Origin: Bacteroidota bacterium
GTDB lineage: Bacteria; Bacteroidota; Bacteroidia; Flavobacteriales; Weeksellaceae
Direction: 5' to 3'
Length of the DNA: 64,000 nucleotides
NCBI GenBank assembly: GCA_023394415.1
Contig: JAEXAR010000034.1
Coordinates: 24,298-88,297, forward strand
The notes below the pieces were generated by a model, which was not told where the DNA came from, made no database searches, and saw nothing but the letters and a program-made list of their open reading frames with translations. Within the stretch, counting starts at the first letter, position 1; every line of letters starts with the position of its first letter. Position numbers and translations under genes: made by a program. Below, piece by piece: positions 16,812 to 24,632 of this stretch.

Positions 16812-19595
16812 TTACTTCCTTACTATTAATTTAAAGGATTTTTCTTCTTTTGAAGTTTTCACTCTCACAATATATAGCCCATCTGCTAAATTATAATTAC
16901 TATAGGCTACTGAGATCTGATTACCAACTCTGTTTCCAGATTTACTTAAATCTGCAACCATTTTACCTGACATATCATAAAGCTGAACAGTAAATGTACT
17001 TCCGGTTTCTGCTTCAAATCTTATGTTCAAATCACCTTTGGAAGGATTAGGATAAAGTAACATTTTGCTTTCTGAAGTTACAGCTTTAATCACGGATGAA
17101 GTTGCTAAAACGTTATTCGCTGTAGAACAAGGACACGCTAAAACACCATTATTAATTTTTCCGTTATCGTAATTTTCGTTAATTGAACTTACGATTGCAT
17201 TGAGTTGTTCAGGAGTATAAGAATTTGATACTCCACCTAAAACTTGATTAGCTTCTATTAAAACTTGATTAACAGACATCCCTGCAAACGTACCTGAAAC
17301 TACCAGCAAGTCTCCCAATTGAGTATCTGAACTTGAGAAAGCTGCATCATAACGATCAAAAGTTACGCTTAATGTAAGTGCTACAACCTGACCTGCAAGT
17401 GTATTAGCATAGGATTTTTCTGTTGGGTTTGTAAGAGTTCCTGCATCTAAAGCTCTAGGAGTTCCTCCACTTGGCAAGAAATTCTCCACCGCTTTTGCTG
17501 ATGTTAATTTCAAGAATCTTGTTCCTGCACCAATGGTAAGACCTGAAGAGAATGCTCCTGCAAAATTTCTATCTCTGTAGGTTCCCCAATTATTACCGGC
17601 TGCTTTTGCACCCCAACCACCTTGCGTTACTGTAGTAAATCCACTACAAGTTTTTTGTTTTACGGTAACGTTAGCAGATTTGCTACACCCGTTTGCATCG
17701 GTTACAGACACAATATAATCTCCAACCGGTAACTGCACCGCATTTCCTGTAGCAACAATTAAGCTTCCCTGCAACCAATTAATCTGATAAGGAGAGGTTC
17801 CTCCTGAAACCGTAACTGAAACATCAGCTTTTCCACCTACACAAGTTACTTCGTTAGCTGTAATGTTAAGACTAATAGCTTCAGGCTGTACAACATTTTC
17901 TGTATCCGAAGACATACACTCTTTTTCATCCCAAACGGTTACTGAATATACACCTGCACCACCAGAAACTGTATTTCCGGTTTCTGAAAGCAGAACTCCG
18001 TCTTTTTTCCATTCGTATCTGTAAGAACCTGTGCCTCCACTAACGTTAGCTGTAACTGTAGTATTGCCTCCGTTACAAAGTATTGCAGAGGATGAAAGAT
18101 CGACAACAAGTTTCTGTGGTTCAGTAACGACAGTATCGATATTAATATAACATCCTTTACTATCGGTAACTTTTACAGAATATGAACCTGCTTTTACTTG
18201 AATACTGGCAGTTGTTTCACCATTAGACCAAAGATAGCTGTATGGAGCAGTTCCACCGGTTACGGAAACTGTAAGTGTAGAATTTTCTCCATGGCATTTA
18301 ATTTCTGTTTTAGAAATTTCAGCTTCAAGTTTTGTTGGCTGGCTTATCACTTCTGAAGACTTTTCAATAACACAACCTTTACTATCAGTCACTTTTACAG
18401 AGTAAGATTGTCCTGCAGATACTTCAATACTTTGTGAGGTTTCACCATTAGACCATAAATATGCATAAGGTGCAGTTCCACCACTTACATTAGCAGTTAA
18501 GGTAGATTTGTCTCCAAAACATTTAATTTCTGTTGCGTTAATATTAAGTGTTAATGGTTCTGGTTGTGTTACTTCAATTTGTGCCGCTTTTTCACAACCG
18601 TTCGCATCTGTTACAGTAACACTGTATTGACCTGCAGGTACGGAAATTTCTTTAGTAGTAGCACCATTAGACCATAAATAAGAATAAACTCCTGTGCCAC
18701 CCGAAGGATTTGCTGTAAGTGTTGAATTTCCGCCATAACATTTAATCTCAGTACCTGTGATGCTTACTTCTAGTAAACTTGGTTGTGTAATTTGTAAAGT
18801 TACACTGTCCTTACAATCGCCATCCTGAACTGTAAACGTATGAGTTCCGGCTCCCACTTCAAAAACGCCACCTCCTGTGGTAGCTGAAGAACCGTTTTCA
18901 TAACTAATAGTCACTTTTGCTTTGCCACCATAACACTTAATTGGCTCAACTTCATATTTAATTTTAAGTTTACAGCAATTAAGATAGCCTGAATTTGTAT
19001 TACCTTCGTGATAGCTATTATTTATAGCATCCAAAGCCTGATTGTATTGTGAGGCACTATAAGATGATGTGCCACAACCTCCTATAAAATTATTGGCAAG
19101 TACCAAAAGCTGATTAACTGTCATTAAGTAAAATGGACTTGTAGAATCCATAATATAATAATCTCCCAAGCTGATATTAGAAGACGAGTAATTAGGGTTT
19201 TGTGCATCGAATGTTACTGCCAAAGTTACTCCCACCAATTGTGCAGCCAATGTATTAGAGTATGATCCTCGAGGATCCACCATGGTGCTCGCTAAAGCAG
19301 AAGGTGTACCACCAGAAGGAAGAAAATTGGTGACTTCTTGCGCAGAAGTAAGGGTTAAGGTATTACCTGATGCGCATCCAATAACTAAATCATTTGGAAA
19401 TGCGGCATCAAAATTTTGATATAAATAATGTGTTTGCGGTGTGTTTAGGTTTTCTGCACCCCAACCACCAATCGTATAAGTTCTGTTCATGCAATTATTG
19501 CTTTGTGCAAAGCTGAACACTGTTCCAAAAAGGATTACGATACCGATTAAAAAGAGATTAACCGTTTTTTGAAAAGATTGATTTTTTCTCATCAT
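16812..19595 (-). CDS. T9SS-secreted protein with six SprB-type repeats between two copies of a ~170-residue domain
   Basis: A 927-residue cell-surface or secreted protein. Order: signal peptide (1-30); domain A (about 35-205, starting GGWGAEN and containing NFLPSGGTP and NTLAAQLVG); six SprB-like beta-sandwich repeats (about 210-650, each with EIKC-GG, SGGT-PY-Y-WSNG and VTD-GC); domain A' (about 655-825, GGWGAKAAGNNW, NFLPSGGTP, NTLAGQVVA); and a type A T9SS sorting domain (about 848-927, YPNPSKGDLNI to LYIVRVKT). The sorting domain sends it through type IX secretion; SprB repeats occur in gliding and adhesion proteins. The specific ligand is unknown. Confidence 0.9.
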   Translation of the reverse strand: MMRKNQSFQKTVNLFLIGIVILFGTVFSFAQSNNCMNRTYTIGGWGAENLNTPQTHYLYQNFDAAFPNDLVIGCASGNTLTLTSAQEVTNFLPSGGTPSALASTMVDPRGSYSNTLAAQLVGVTLAVTFDAQNPNYSSSNISLGDYYIMDSTSPFYLMTVNQLLVLANNFIGGCGTSSYSASQYNQALDAINNSYHEGNTNSGYLNCCKLKIKYEVEPIKCYGGKAKVTISYENGSSATTGGGVFEVGAGTHTFTVQDGDCKDSVTLQITQPSLLEVSITGTEIKCYGGNSTLTANPSGGTGVYSYLWSNGATTKEISVPAGQYSVTVTDANGCEKAAQIEVTQPEPLTLNINATEIKCFGDKSTLTANVSGGTAPYAYLWSNGETSQSIEVSAGQSYSVKVTDSKGCVIEKSSEVISQPTKLEAEISKTEIKCHGENSTLTVSVTGGTAPYSYLWSNGETTASIQVKAGSYSVKVTDSKGCYINIDTVVTEPQKLVVDLSSSAILCNGGNTTVTANVSGGTGSYRYEWKKDGVLLSETGNTVSGGAGVYSVTVWDEKECMSSDTENVVQPEAISLNITANEVTCVGGKADVSVTVSGGTSPYQINWLQGSLIVATGNAVQLPVGDYIVSVTDANGCSKSANVTVKQKTCSGFTTVTQGGWGAKAAGNNWGTYRDRNFAGAFSSGLTIGAGTRFLKLTSAKAVENFLPSGGTPRALDAGTLTNPTEKSYANTLAGQVVALTLSVTFDRYDAAFSSSDTQLGDLLVVSGTFAGMSVNQVLIEANQVLGGVSNSYTPEQLNAIVSSINENYDNGKINNGVLACPCSTANNVLATSSVIKAVTSESKMLLYPNPSKGDLNIRFEAETGSTFTVQLYDMSGKMVADLSKSGNRVGNQISVAYSNYNLADGLYIVRVKTSKEEKSFKLIVRK

Positions 19596-20043
19596 TTGTG
19601 TAATTTAAAAGTTTGACAATTGGGTACAGGGTATAATACCCCGAGGTTATCGATGTAACCGGCAAAATAAGGTGTAGCAGTCTTGACAGAGTCTATTATC
19701 AGAACTGTCTGTAAATTGATTAAATAGAAGTAAAACTGCCAGTTACAAAGTGATGAACTTTAACTGAATTTAATTATGTCAATCTGAAGTTGACAACAGA
19801 ATAGGATTTTTTTTCATCGTTTTTTAAGTTTTTATTGGTTATTAGATATTGATGAAAAGCATGTTGTAATGCTTTTATCATTTGTGTTATCCCAAAGCTA
19901 TGCAAAACATCAATCGCACAACTATAAACGTATGGTTTTCAAATAATAAAAAAAAACGATAACACTAACATTATGCAAACACTTGTATTGAAAGGACTTT
20001 TAGAAAAAACTTAAACAACAAATTTACGCCAATATGCGTACAC
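19596..20043 (-). promoter_or_regulatory. Long 5' region of the SprB-repeat gene with hairpins and a candidate promoter
   Basis: No gene is seen in these 448 bases. A candidate minus-strand promoter is TAGCTTTG (19893-19900) with TTG at 19919-19921, 18 bases upstream. The leader that would follow has a GACAG/CTGTC stem (about 19685-19709), GGTTA-TAACC (about 19645-19660) and the palindrome GGGTATAATACCC (19629-19641). This may be a structured or regulated 5' UTR; it matched no riboswitch known to me. Confidence 0.35.
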
Positions 20044-21072
20044 CTATTTTTCTTCTTCAAAATATAATCTGTAATATTTTCCTTTCTCATCCTGACCGGT
20101 TTCTATCATTTTGCGGTCTCCATGAACGTAGATGTGGAAATTTTTATCAAGTTTAATCACACTTTTGAAATGGCGTTGGTTTTTCTTAACAGCAGAAGTG
20201 TTAATGGGAAATTCTTCTGAAATAGAAACCTGCATTTCCTGTTCGTAATCGGTTTTGTAGTTTACAAAACTTTCGATCACGTTTTTGTCTGCTAAAACTT
20301 CGTTGGTAAATTCTTCAAAATCAAACTGTTCTTTTTCTTTGAAAAAATTGAGAGATTTATTGAGAAAATCAGCTTGGTCGGCTTTGGAAACTTCAAACTC
20401 TTGAGGAAGTTGCTTGATGACATAATCCTTGTACACCTGCAACGTTTCCTGCGTGTGAAAATAATCGTCGTCGCGTTGTTTTACTTTTAAGAAATCTTCA
20501 AACCAATAGTATTCATCGCCATTTTTGTTATTATCAATGACGGAAACTGCATAACCTGTTTCTTTTCCGTTGTTGTAAATCAAAGCACCTTTATCCAATT
20601 TTGAAAGTCCGATTCCAAAATCTTTTTCCAGTTCATAATTATCATTTTTGGGATGAATTTTAAGGAAGGGTTCTTTCTTCTCAGTTTTGAAAATCCCGAT
20701 AAAATCTATTTTTTCGCCTTTGTTATCTGAATTTTCAAGTGGTTCTCCTTCAAAATAACAAACGAATAATTCGCCGCCCTGAACTCTTGGATTTTCAGCA
20801 ATTTCGTAAAGATGTTTTGCAATGGTTTCGCTTTCCCACTGAAATTTATTTTGGTCTTCAAAAATTTCGGAAACCGCACCATAAACGACATTATTCGCCA
20901 AATACGAATCGCTATAAAACTGAAATTGTTCTTCGGATTTGAAACTTTTTAGAAAAAAATCGGTCAATAATTCTTTCATATCCTCTTCCAATTGCAATTC
21001 TTCCGAAGAAAGAAATATGTTTTCCTGATTGATTTTGTTTCCGACTTTGTGAACGATTATTTTAGTGAGCAT
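20044..21072 (-). CDS. 37-kDa nucleoid-associated protein (NdpA/YejK family)
   Basis: A 342-residue protein of the nucleoid-associated family: N-terminal TKIIVHKVGNKINQENIFLS, then DSYLANNVVYGAVSEIF, GGELFVCYFEG and DFIGIFKTEKKEPFLK, and the late EDFLKVKQRDDDYFHT segment. Members bind the nucleoid or are carried next to mobile or defence genes. The start at 21072 (MLTKII...) is preferred to an in-frame ATG at 21144 that adds 24 residues without family likeness. Just upstream on the opposite strand is a decayed toxin-antitoxin pair. Confidence 0.88.
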   Translation of the reverse strand: MLTKIIVHKVGNKINQENIFLSSEELQLEEDMKELLTDFFLKSFKSEEQFQFYSDSYLANNVVYGAVSEIFEDQNKFQWESETIAKHLYEIAENPRVQGGELFVCYFEGEPLENSDNKGEKIDFIGIFKTEKKEPFLKIHPKNDNYELEKDFGIGLSKLDKGALIYNNGKETGYAVSVIDNNKNGDEYYWFEDFLKVKQRDDDYFHTQETLQVYKDYVIKQLPQEFEVSKADQADFLNKSLNFFKEKEQFDFEEFTNEVLADKNVIESFVNYKTDYEQEMQVSISEEFPINTSAVKKNQRHFKSVIKLDKNFHIYVHGDRKMIETGQDEKGKYYRLYFEEEK

Positions 21073-21166
21073 TTTTGAAATTTTTGGAAGTGCAAAGATA
21101 ATTTTAAAGGCGGAGGTCGCAAAGTTTTTGTAAAAATGATACAAATTTTTTGGCAGGAAATTTTAC

Positions 21167-21174
21167 TATATTTG
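21167..21174 (+). promoter_or_regulatory. Candidate -7 element for the toxin-antitoxin pair
   Basis: TATATTTG fits TAnnTTTG and lies 20 bases before the ATG at 21195. No well-spaced -33 element. Confidence 0.35.
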
Positions 21175-21194
21175 TTTAATAATATTTTTATTAA

Positions 21195-21359
21195 ATGAAT
21201 TTGGCAGCCGAAAAAAGTGAAATCATTAAATGGATTAACTCCTTGGAAAATCCCGTTACCATTGCCGAAATCAACAAAATTCGTAAAAGAGAAAAGTTTG
21301 ATTTAGTGAAGGAATGGAAAGAAGGAATTACCGTTGTAGAAGCGAAAAAAAACCTCTGA
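21195..21359 (+). pseudogene. Antitoxin of a RelE/ParE-type module, frameshifted at a poly-A run
   Basis: A 54-codon frame (MNLAAEKSEIIKWINSLEN...) resembling the short antitoxins paired with RelE/ParE toxins in Bacteroidetes. It ends early just after a run of eight A (21345-21352). Removing one A restores a frame that continues SDFIKSLPWKK and stops at 21388-21390, which is the usual tail of such antitoxins (FIEKLPWK-like). Either the gene is broken, or the run is a slippage or sequencing site. The toxin frame starts inside the restored end, as in intact modules. Confidence 0.6.
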
Positions 21360-21377
21360 TTTCATAAAATCTTTACC

Positions 21378-21684
21378 TTGGAAGAAATAAAAGTTATTCT
21401 TCGCAAAAATGTAACTGACTTTCTTGAAGAACTCGTTTTCATATTATTTGAAAAAGAATATTTTGGGTTTGAAGATAATGAACAAGACTATGTTCAAAAA
21501 AATTATGACTTTATTGAGTTTAATTTACCCAATTTCCATCCCAAAAACACTCCCGAAAATCTAATTGACCTCGTACAAAGCCAACCAAAACACCACTTGG
21601 TTTATTTTCTTCGAAAATTCCGGCAACCGATTTTTGGTCACTTAGATTACGAATAAACATGCCGAGGTAGCGAAGTTTCTTTGA
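21378..21684 (+). pseudogene. RelE/ParE-family toxin, frameshifted and with an in-frame stop
   Basis: From TTG 21378 the frame reads EEIKVILRKNVTDFLEEL, then LFEKEYFGFEDNEQDYV, the usual N-terminal half of a RelE/ParE toxin of about 100 residues. Past 21570 this frame loses the family pattern, while the frame shifted by one base gives SYKANQNTTWFIFFENSGNRF, the conserved toxin core, then a TAG at 21643-21645 where the family has Tyr, then ITNKH and a final stop at 21682-21684. So at least one indel and one nonsense change are present. Uninterrupted translation from 21378 stops at 21656 (92 residues). Confidence 0.65.
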
Positions 21685-21689
21685 TTTAA

Positions 21690-21721
21690 AATAAAAAAAT
21701 CCCCGAGCAAAAACTCGGGGA
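21690..21721 (-). terminator. dnaK terminator
   Basis: Eight-base-pair stem TCCCCGAG/CTCGGGGA with a six-base loop; on the minus strand followed by ATTTTTTTATTTT, about 55 bases after the dnaK stop. Confidence 0.92.
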
Positions 21722-21776
21722 CTTTCAATTATCTGATAAACGTATTCAACGTTCTGTCATTTAATATCTATGAAAA

Positions 21777-23672
21777 TTATTTCACTTCTTCGAAGTCTGC
21801 ATCCTGCACGTCATCTGCTCCTGCACCAGCTCCTGGGTTTCCTTGGGCTTGTTCAGCTCCAGGTTGCCCTTGCCCTTGTGCATAAAGTTCTTCAGATGCT
21901 GCCATCCAAGCTGCGTCTAAGGCTTCGGTTTTGGTTTTTACAGATTCTAAATCTTTAGCTTCGAAAGCAGTTTTCAATTCTGCAACCGCAGTTTCGATTG
22001 CTGACTTTTTGTCTGCTGAAAGTTTGTCGCCAAATTCTTTCAATTGCTTTTCAGTTTGGAAAATCAAACCGTCGGCTTTGTTGAAAACTTCAACTTCTTC
22101 TTTTTTCTTCGCATCGGCTGCAGCGTTTTCTTCTGCTTCACGCTTCATTCTTTCAATTTCGTCTTCAGAAAGTCCTGAACTTGCCTGAATTTTAATAGAC
22201 TGCTCTTTTCCGGTTCCTTTATCTTTTGCAGAAACGCTCAAAATACCGTTGGCATCAATATCAAAAGTTACCTCAATTTGCGGAACTCCTCTTGGTGCAG
22301 GCGGAATATCTGTAAGGTCGAAACGTCCGATTTCTTTATTATCGTTAAACATCGGTCTTTCACCCTGTCCTACTCTGATGCTTACTGCAGGCTGATTGTC
22401 GCTTGCTGTAGAGAAAACTTCAGATTTTTTAGTTGGGATGGTCGTATTGGCTTCAATTAATTTTGTGAATACAGAACCCATTGTTTCAATACCTAATGAA
22501 AGTGGTGTTACGTCTAATAAAAGTACATCTTTCACATCACCGGTTAAAACACCACCTTGTATTGCAGCACCTACAGCTACAACCTCATCCGGATTTACCC
22601 CTTTTGATGGTTTTTTACCGAAGAATTTTTCTACCTCTTCCTGAATGACTGGGATTCTGGTAGAACCACCTACTAAAATCACTTCATCAATATCAGAAGT
22701 TGATAAACCTGCATCAGAAAGTGCTTTTTTACAAGGCTCCATTGATCTTCTTACCAAATCTTCAGACAGCTGCTCAAATTTTGCTCTGGTCAAAGTTTTC
22801 ACCAAGTGTTTTGGTCCTGAAGCTGTAGCTGTAATATATGGCAAGTTAATTTCCGTTTGTGTAGAAGCCGATAATTCGATTTTTGCCTTTTCAGCAGCTT
22901 CTTTCAATCTTTGTAGTGCGATAGCATCCGCTTTTAAATCTACTCCTTCTTCGTTTTGGAATTCTGAAGCTAACCAATTAATAATAACATCATCAAAATC
23001 ATCACCACCTAAATGCGTGTCACCATTTGTAGACAAAACTTCGAAAACACCGTCGCCCAAATCAAGGATTGAGATGTCAAAAGTTCCACCACCTAAATCG
23101 TACACCGCGATTTTTTGGTCTTTATGTCCTTTATCCAAACCATAAGCCAATGCTGCTGCCGTTGGTTCGTTGATAATTCTTTCAACTTTCAAACCTGCGA
23201 TTTCTCCGGCTTCTTTGGTTGCTTGTCTTTGGCTGTCGTTGAAGTAAGCTGGAACTGTAATTACCGCTCTTGTTACTTCCTGACCAAGATAATCTTCTGC
23301 CGTTTTTTTCATTTTTTGCAAAATCATTGCAGAAATTTCTTGCGGCGTGTATTCTCTGTCATCAATTTTCACTTTCACCGTGTCATTCGGTCCAGAAACC
23401 ACTTTGTAAGCCACTCTTCCGATTTCGGAAGCATCATCCTTAAAGTGTGTCCCAATAAATCTTTTAATTGAGTAAACAGTGTTGTGAGGATTGGTAACAG
23501 CCTGTCTTTTTGCAGGATCACCTACCAGTCTTTCACCATCTTTAGTAAATGCTACTACCGAAGGCGTTGTTCTTTTACCTTCAGAATTCGGGATTACAAC
23601 CGGATCTTTCCCTTCCATTACTGCAACGCAAGAGTTGGTAGTCCCTAAGTCAATTCCAATTATTTTGCTCAT
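21777..23672 (-). CDS. dnaK: Chaperone DnaK (Hsp70)
   Basis: ATP-dependent Hsp70 chaperone, 631 residues. The ATPase domain starts KIIGIDLGTTNSCVAVMEG, with AVITVPAYFNDSQRQAT, IAVYDLGGGTFDISIL and ILVGGSTRIPVI; the substrate domain (about 385-510) starts near LLLDVTPLSLGIETMG; the C-terminal lid ends in a Gly/Ala/Gln-rich linker and the acidic tail DVQDADFEEVK. Transcribed alone here; no dnaJ or grpE neighbour in the window and no CIRCE element was recognised upstream. Confidence 0.98.
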   Translation of the reverse strand: MSKIIGIDLGTTNSCVAVMEGKDPVVIPNSEGKRTTPSVVAFTKDGERLVGDPAKRQAVTNPHNTVYSIKRFIGTHFKDDASEIGRVAYKVVSGPNDTVKVKIDDREYTPQEISAMILQKMKKTAEDYLGQEVTRAVITVPAYFNDSQRQATKEAGEIAGLKVERIINEPTAAALAYGLDKGHKDQKIAVYDLGGGTFDISILDLGDGVFEVLSTNGDTHLGGDDFDDVIINWLASEFQNEEGVDLKADAIALQRLKEAAEKAKIELSASTQTEINLPYITATASGPKHLVKTLTRAKFEQLSEDLVRRSMEPCKKALSDAGLSTSDIDEVILVGGSTRIPVIQEEVEKFFGKKPSKGVNPDEVVAVGAAIQGGVLTGDVKDVLLLDVTPLSLGIETMGSVFTKLIEANTTIPTKKSEVFSTASDNQPAVSIRVGQGERPMFNDNKEIGRFDLTDIPPAPRGVPQIEVTFDIDANGILSVSAKDKGTGKEQSIKIQASSGLSEDEIERMKREAEENAAADAKKKEEVEVFNKADGLIFQTEKQLKEFGDKLSADKKSAIETAVAELKTAFEAKDLESVKTKTEALDAAWMAASEELYAQGQGQPGAEQAQGNPGAGAGADDVQDADFEEVK

Positions 23673-23849
23673 AATTATGTATATTTTTAGTTATTTAAAA
23701 GTTATTTCTCACCCCCTGAAGTTCTCGATGGGTTGCTTTTCTCTTCTCCAATTTTATACCAAGAGAATTTTTGTGACAAAATGACATTTTTTAAAAAATT
23801 ATTATCACCTCACACCAAAAAAAATCTCTTTTTCCGGCAAAAACTGAAT

Positions 23850-23898
23850 CATCCTCAAACTCTTTCACTCTCTCACAACTCTTATATCCTTACTCACA
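23850..23898. repeat. Degenerate seven-base-period repeat
   Basis: Seven consecutive seven-base units in phase (ATCCTCA, AACTCTT, TCACTCT, CTCACAA, CTCTTAT, ATCCTTA, CTCACAA). CTCACAA recurs after exactly 21 bases and ATCCTyA after 35. The reverse complement resembles the GAGAGTG-rich stretch at 29770-29805. Confidence 0.45.
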
Positions 23899-23906
23899 AT
23901 TTTAGT

Positions 23907-24007
23907 AGCCGGGAACCTGCTCTCTGCTCATACTCCTCGCTCTGCCGCTCCACTGCGTTCCGCAGCTTCGCTGTGGGGTAACCGCTACGATCAGGGCTAG
24001 GATCAGG
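23907..24007. repeat. GC-rich intergenic island (TAGCCCTGAT-type flavobacterial repeat)
   Basis: About 100 bases of clearly higher GC than the surrounding sequence. On the minus strand it starts ATCCTAGCCCTGATCGTAGC and ends GCAGGTTCCCGGC. This resembles, from memory, a dispersed repeat common in flavobacterial genomes that starts TAGCCCTGATAGCAGCGG. The rest of 23673-24085 is dnaK upstream sequence, the heptamer repeat and a terminator; no gene is supported. Confidence 0.5.
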
Positions 24008-24028
24008 ATAATGGAAAAACTATCACAA

Positions 24029-24065
24029 AAAAAAAAGACGTTTCGGAATTCGAAACGTCTTTTAT
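24029..24065 (-). terminator. Terminator of the CLTFH cytochrome gene
   Basis: Thirteen-base-pair perfect stem AAAAGACGTTTCG/CGAAACGTCTTTT with a five-base loop, followed by T on the minus strand. Confidence 0.92.
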
Positions 24066-24085
24066 ATTTAATAAAGTTTTTAATT

Positions 24086-24478
24086 CTACTTCTTCAAAGT
24101 CAAAATATATTCAACCATTTTTTTAGCATTCTCTTTGCTCAATCCTGCGTGTGGCGTCATCGGAACTTGTCCCCAATTACCAACACCACCATTAATGATT
24201 TTATCTGCAAGCATATCAATATCCGCATCAGTATATTTAGCTGCTACTTCTTGGTAAGATGGACCTACTAATTTTGCATCTTCTTTATGGAAAGTTAAAC
24301 AATCCATCCCTGCAATTAGTGTTTTACCTTCATGTTCTCCTGCAGCTGCAGCAGCACCTGATGTTGATGCAGTAGGTTCTTCCAGCATTACGTTAGTTTC
24401 AGCATTGGGATTTACATCTTTTTTTGAACAAGAGGTGAATGTGATTCCTAATAAAATTGCAAAAGCTATTTTTTTCAT
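24086..24478 (-). CDS. Lipoprotein cytochrome c-like protein with an altered heme motif (CLTFH)
   Basis: A 130-residue class I cytochrome c-like lipoprotein: lipobox cysteine C17 in GITFTSC, Ala-rich linker, then the heme-binding region. The expected CxxCH reads C60-L-T-F63-H64 (codons TGT TTA ACT TTC CAT), so the second heme cysteine is Phe, one base from Cys (TTC versus TGC). The rest is intact: HKEDAKLVGPSYQEVAAKY, the probable distal Met M107 in GQVPMTPH, and the C-terminal helix. Start 24478 (MKKIAF...); an upstream in-frame ATG at 24511 lacks a signal peptide start. Divergent from the nos cytochrome and sharing its predicted operator. It may attach heme by one thioether bond or be non-functional. 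Confidence 0.85.
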   Translation of the reverse strand: MKKIAFAILLGITFTSCSKKDVNPNAETNVMLEEPTASTSGAAAAAGEHEGKTLIAGMDCLTFHKEDAKLVGPSYQEVAAKYTDADIDMLADKIINGGVGNWGQVPMTPHAGLSKENAKKMVEYILTLKK

Positions 24479-24533
24479 AGTATAATGTTTGTAAAGATTG
24501 TATAGATGCAAAGATAAATAATTTTATTGGTTA

Positions 24534-24541
24534 CAAAAATA
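24534..24541 (-). promoter_or_regulatory. -7 element, divergent (minus-strand) nos promoter
   Basis: On the minus strand TATTTTTG (TAnnTTTG), its 5' end 31.5 bp from the centre of the palindrome at 24563-24582; the start codon at 24478 lies about 55 bases downstream. Confidence 0.5.
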
Positions 24542-24562
24542 CCTAATAAATGTCATATACCT

Positions 24563-24582
24563 TTTATGATTGCAATCATAAA
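24563..24582. promoter_or_regulatory. Perfect 20-bp palindrome, predicted Crp/Fnr operator between divergent cytochrome genes
   Basis: TTTATGATTGCAATCATAAA is fully symmetric and contains TGAT-N4-ATCA, the half-site type read by Crp/Fnr helices with an R-x-x-E-T-x-x-R pattern. Its centre is 30.5 bp from the plus-strand -7 element (24603-24610) and 31.5 bp from the minus-strand one, so it is placed as a class II activator site for both directions. The candidate regulator is encoded at 33749-34351. Confidence 0.65.
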
Positions 24583-24602
24583 CTTTGAATTAGAAACTAA
24601 AT

Positions 24603-24610
24603 TACATTTG
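24603..24610 (+). promoter_or_regulatory. -7 element of the cytochrome/nosZ promoter
   Basis: TACATTTG matches TAnnTTTG. Expected transcription start near 24616, leaving a leader of about 17 bases before the ATG at 24633. Confidence 0.55.
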
Positions 24611-24632
24611 TTACATATTAAATTCAATCATT

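Noticed and set aside
20044..21072. Nucleoid-associated protein plus toxin-antitoxin pair as a defence island
   Set aside because: No nuclease, helicase, restriction or sensor genes are next to them; the pair is decayed and the other neighbours are dnaK and a surface protein.
22645..23145. Long open frame (166 codons) opposite dnaK
   Set aside because: It lies wholly antisense to the conserved ATPase domain of dnaK and its Ser/Pro-rich translation has no family likeness; several other long antisense frames over dnaK have the same cause.
23733..23981. 82-codon frame upstream of dnaK
   Set aside because: It runs through the period-7 repeat and the GC-rich island and encodes repeat sequence only.
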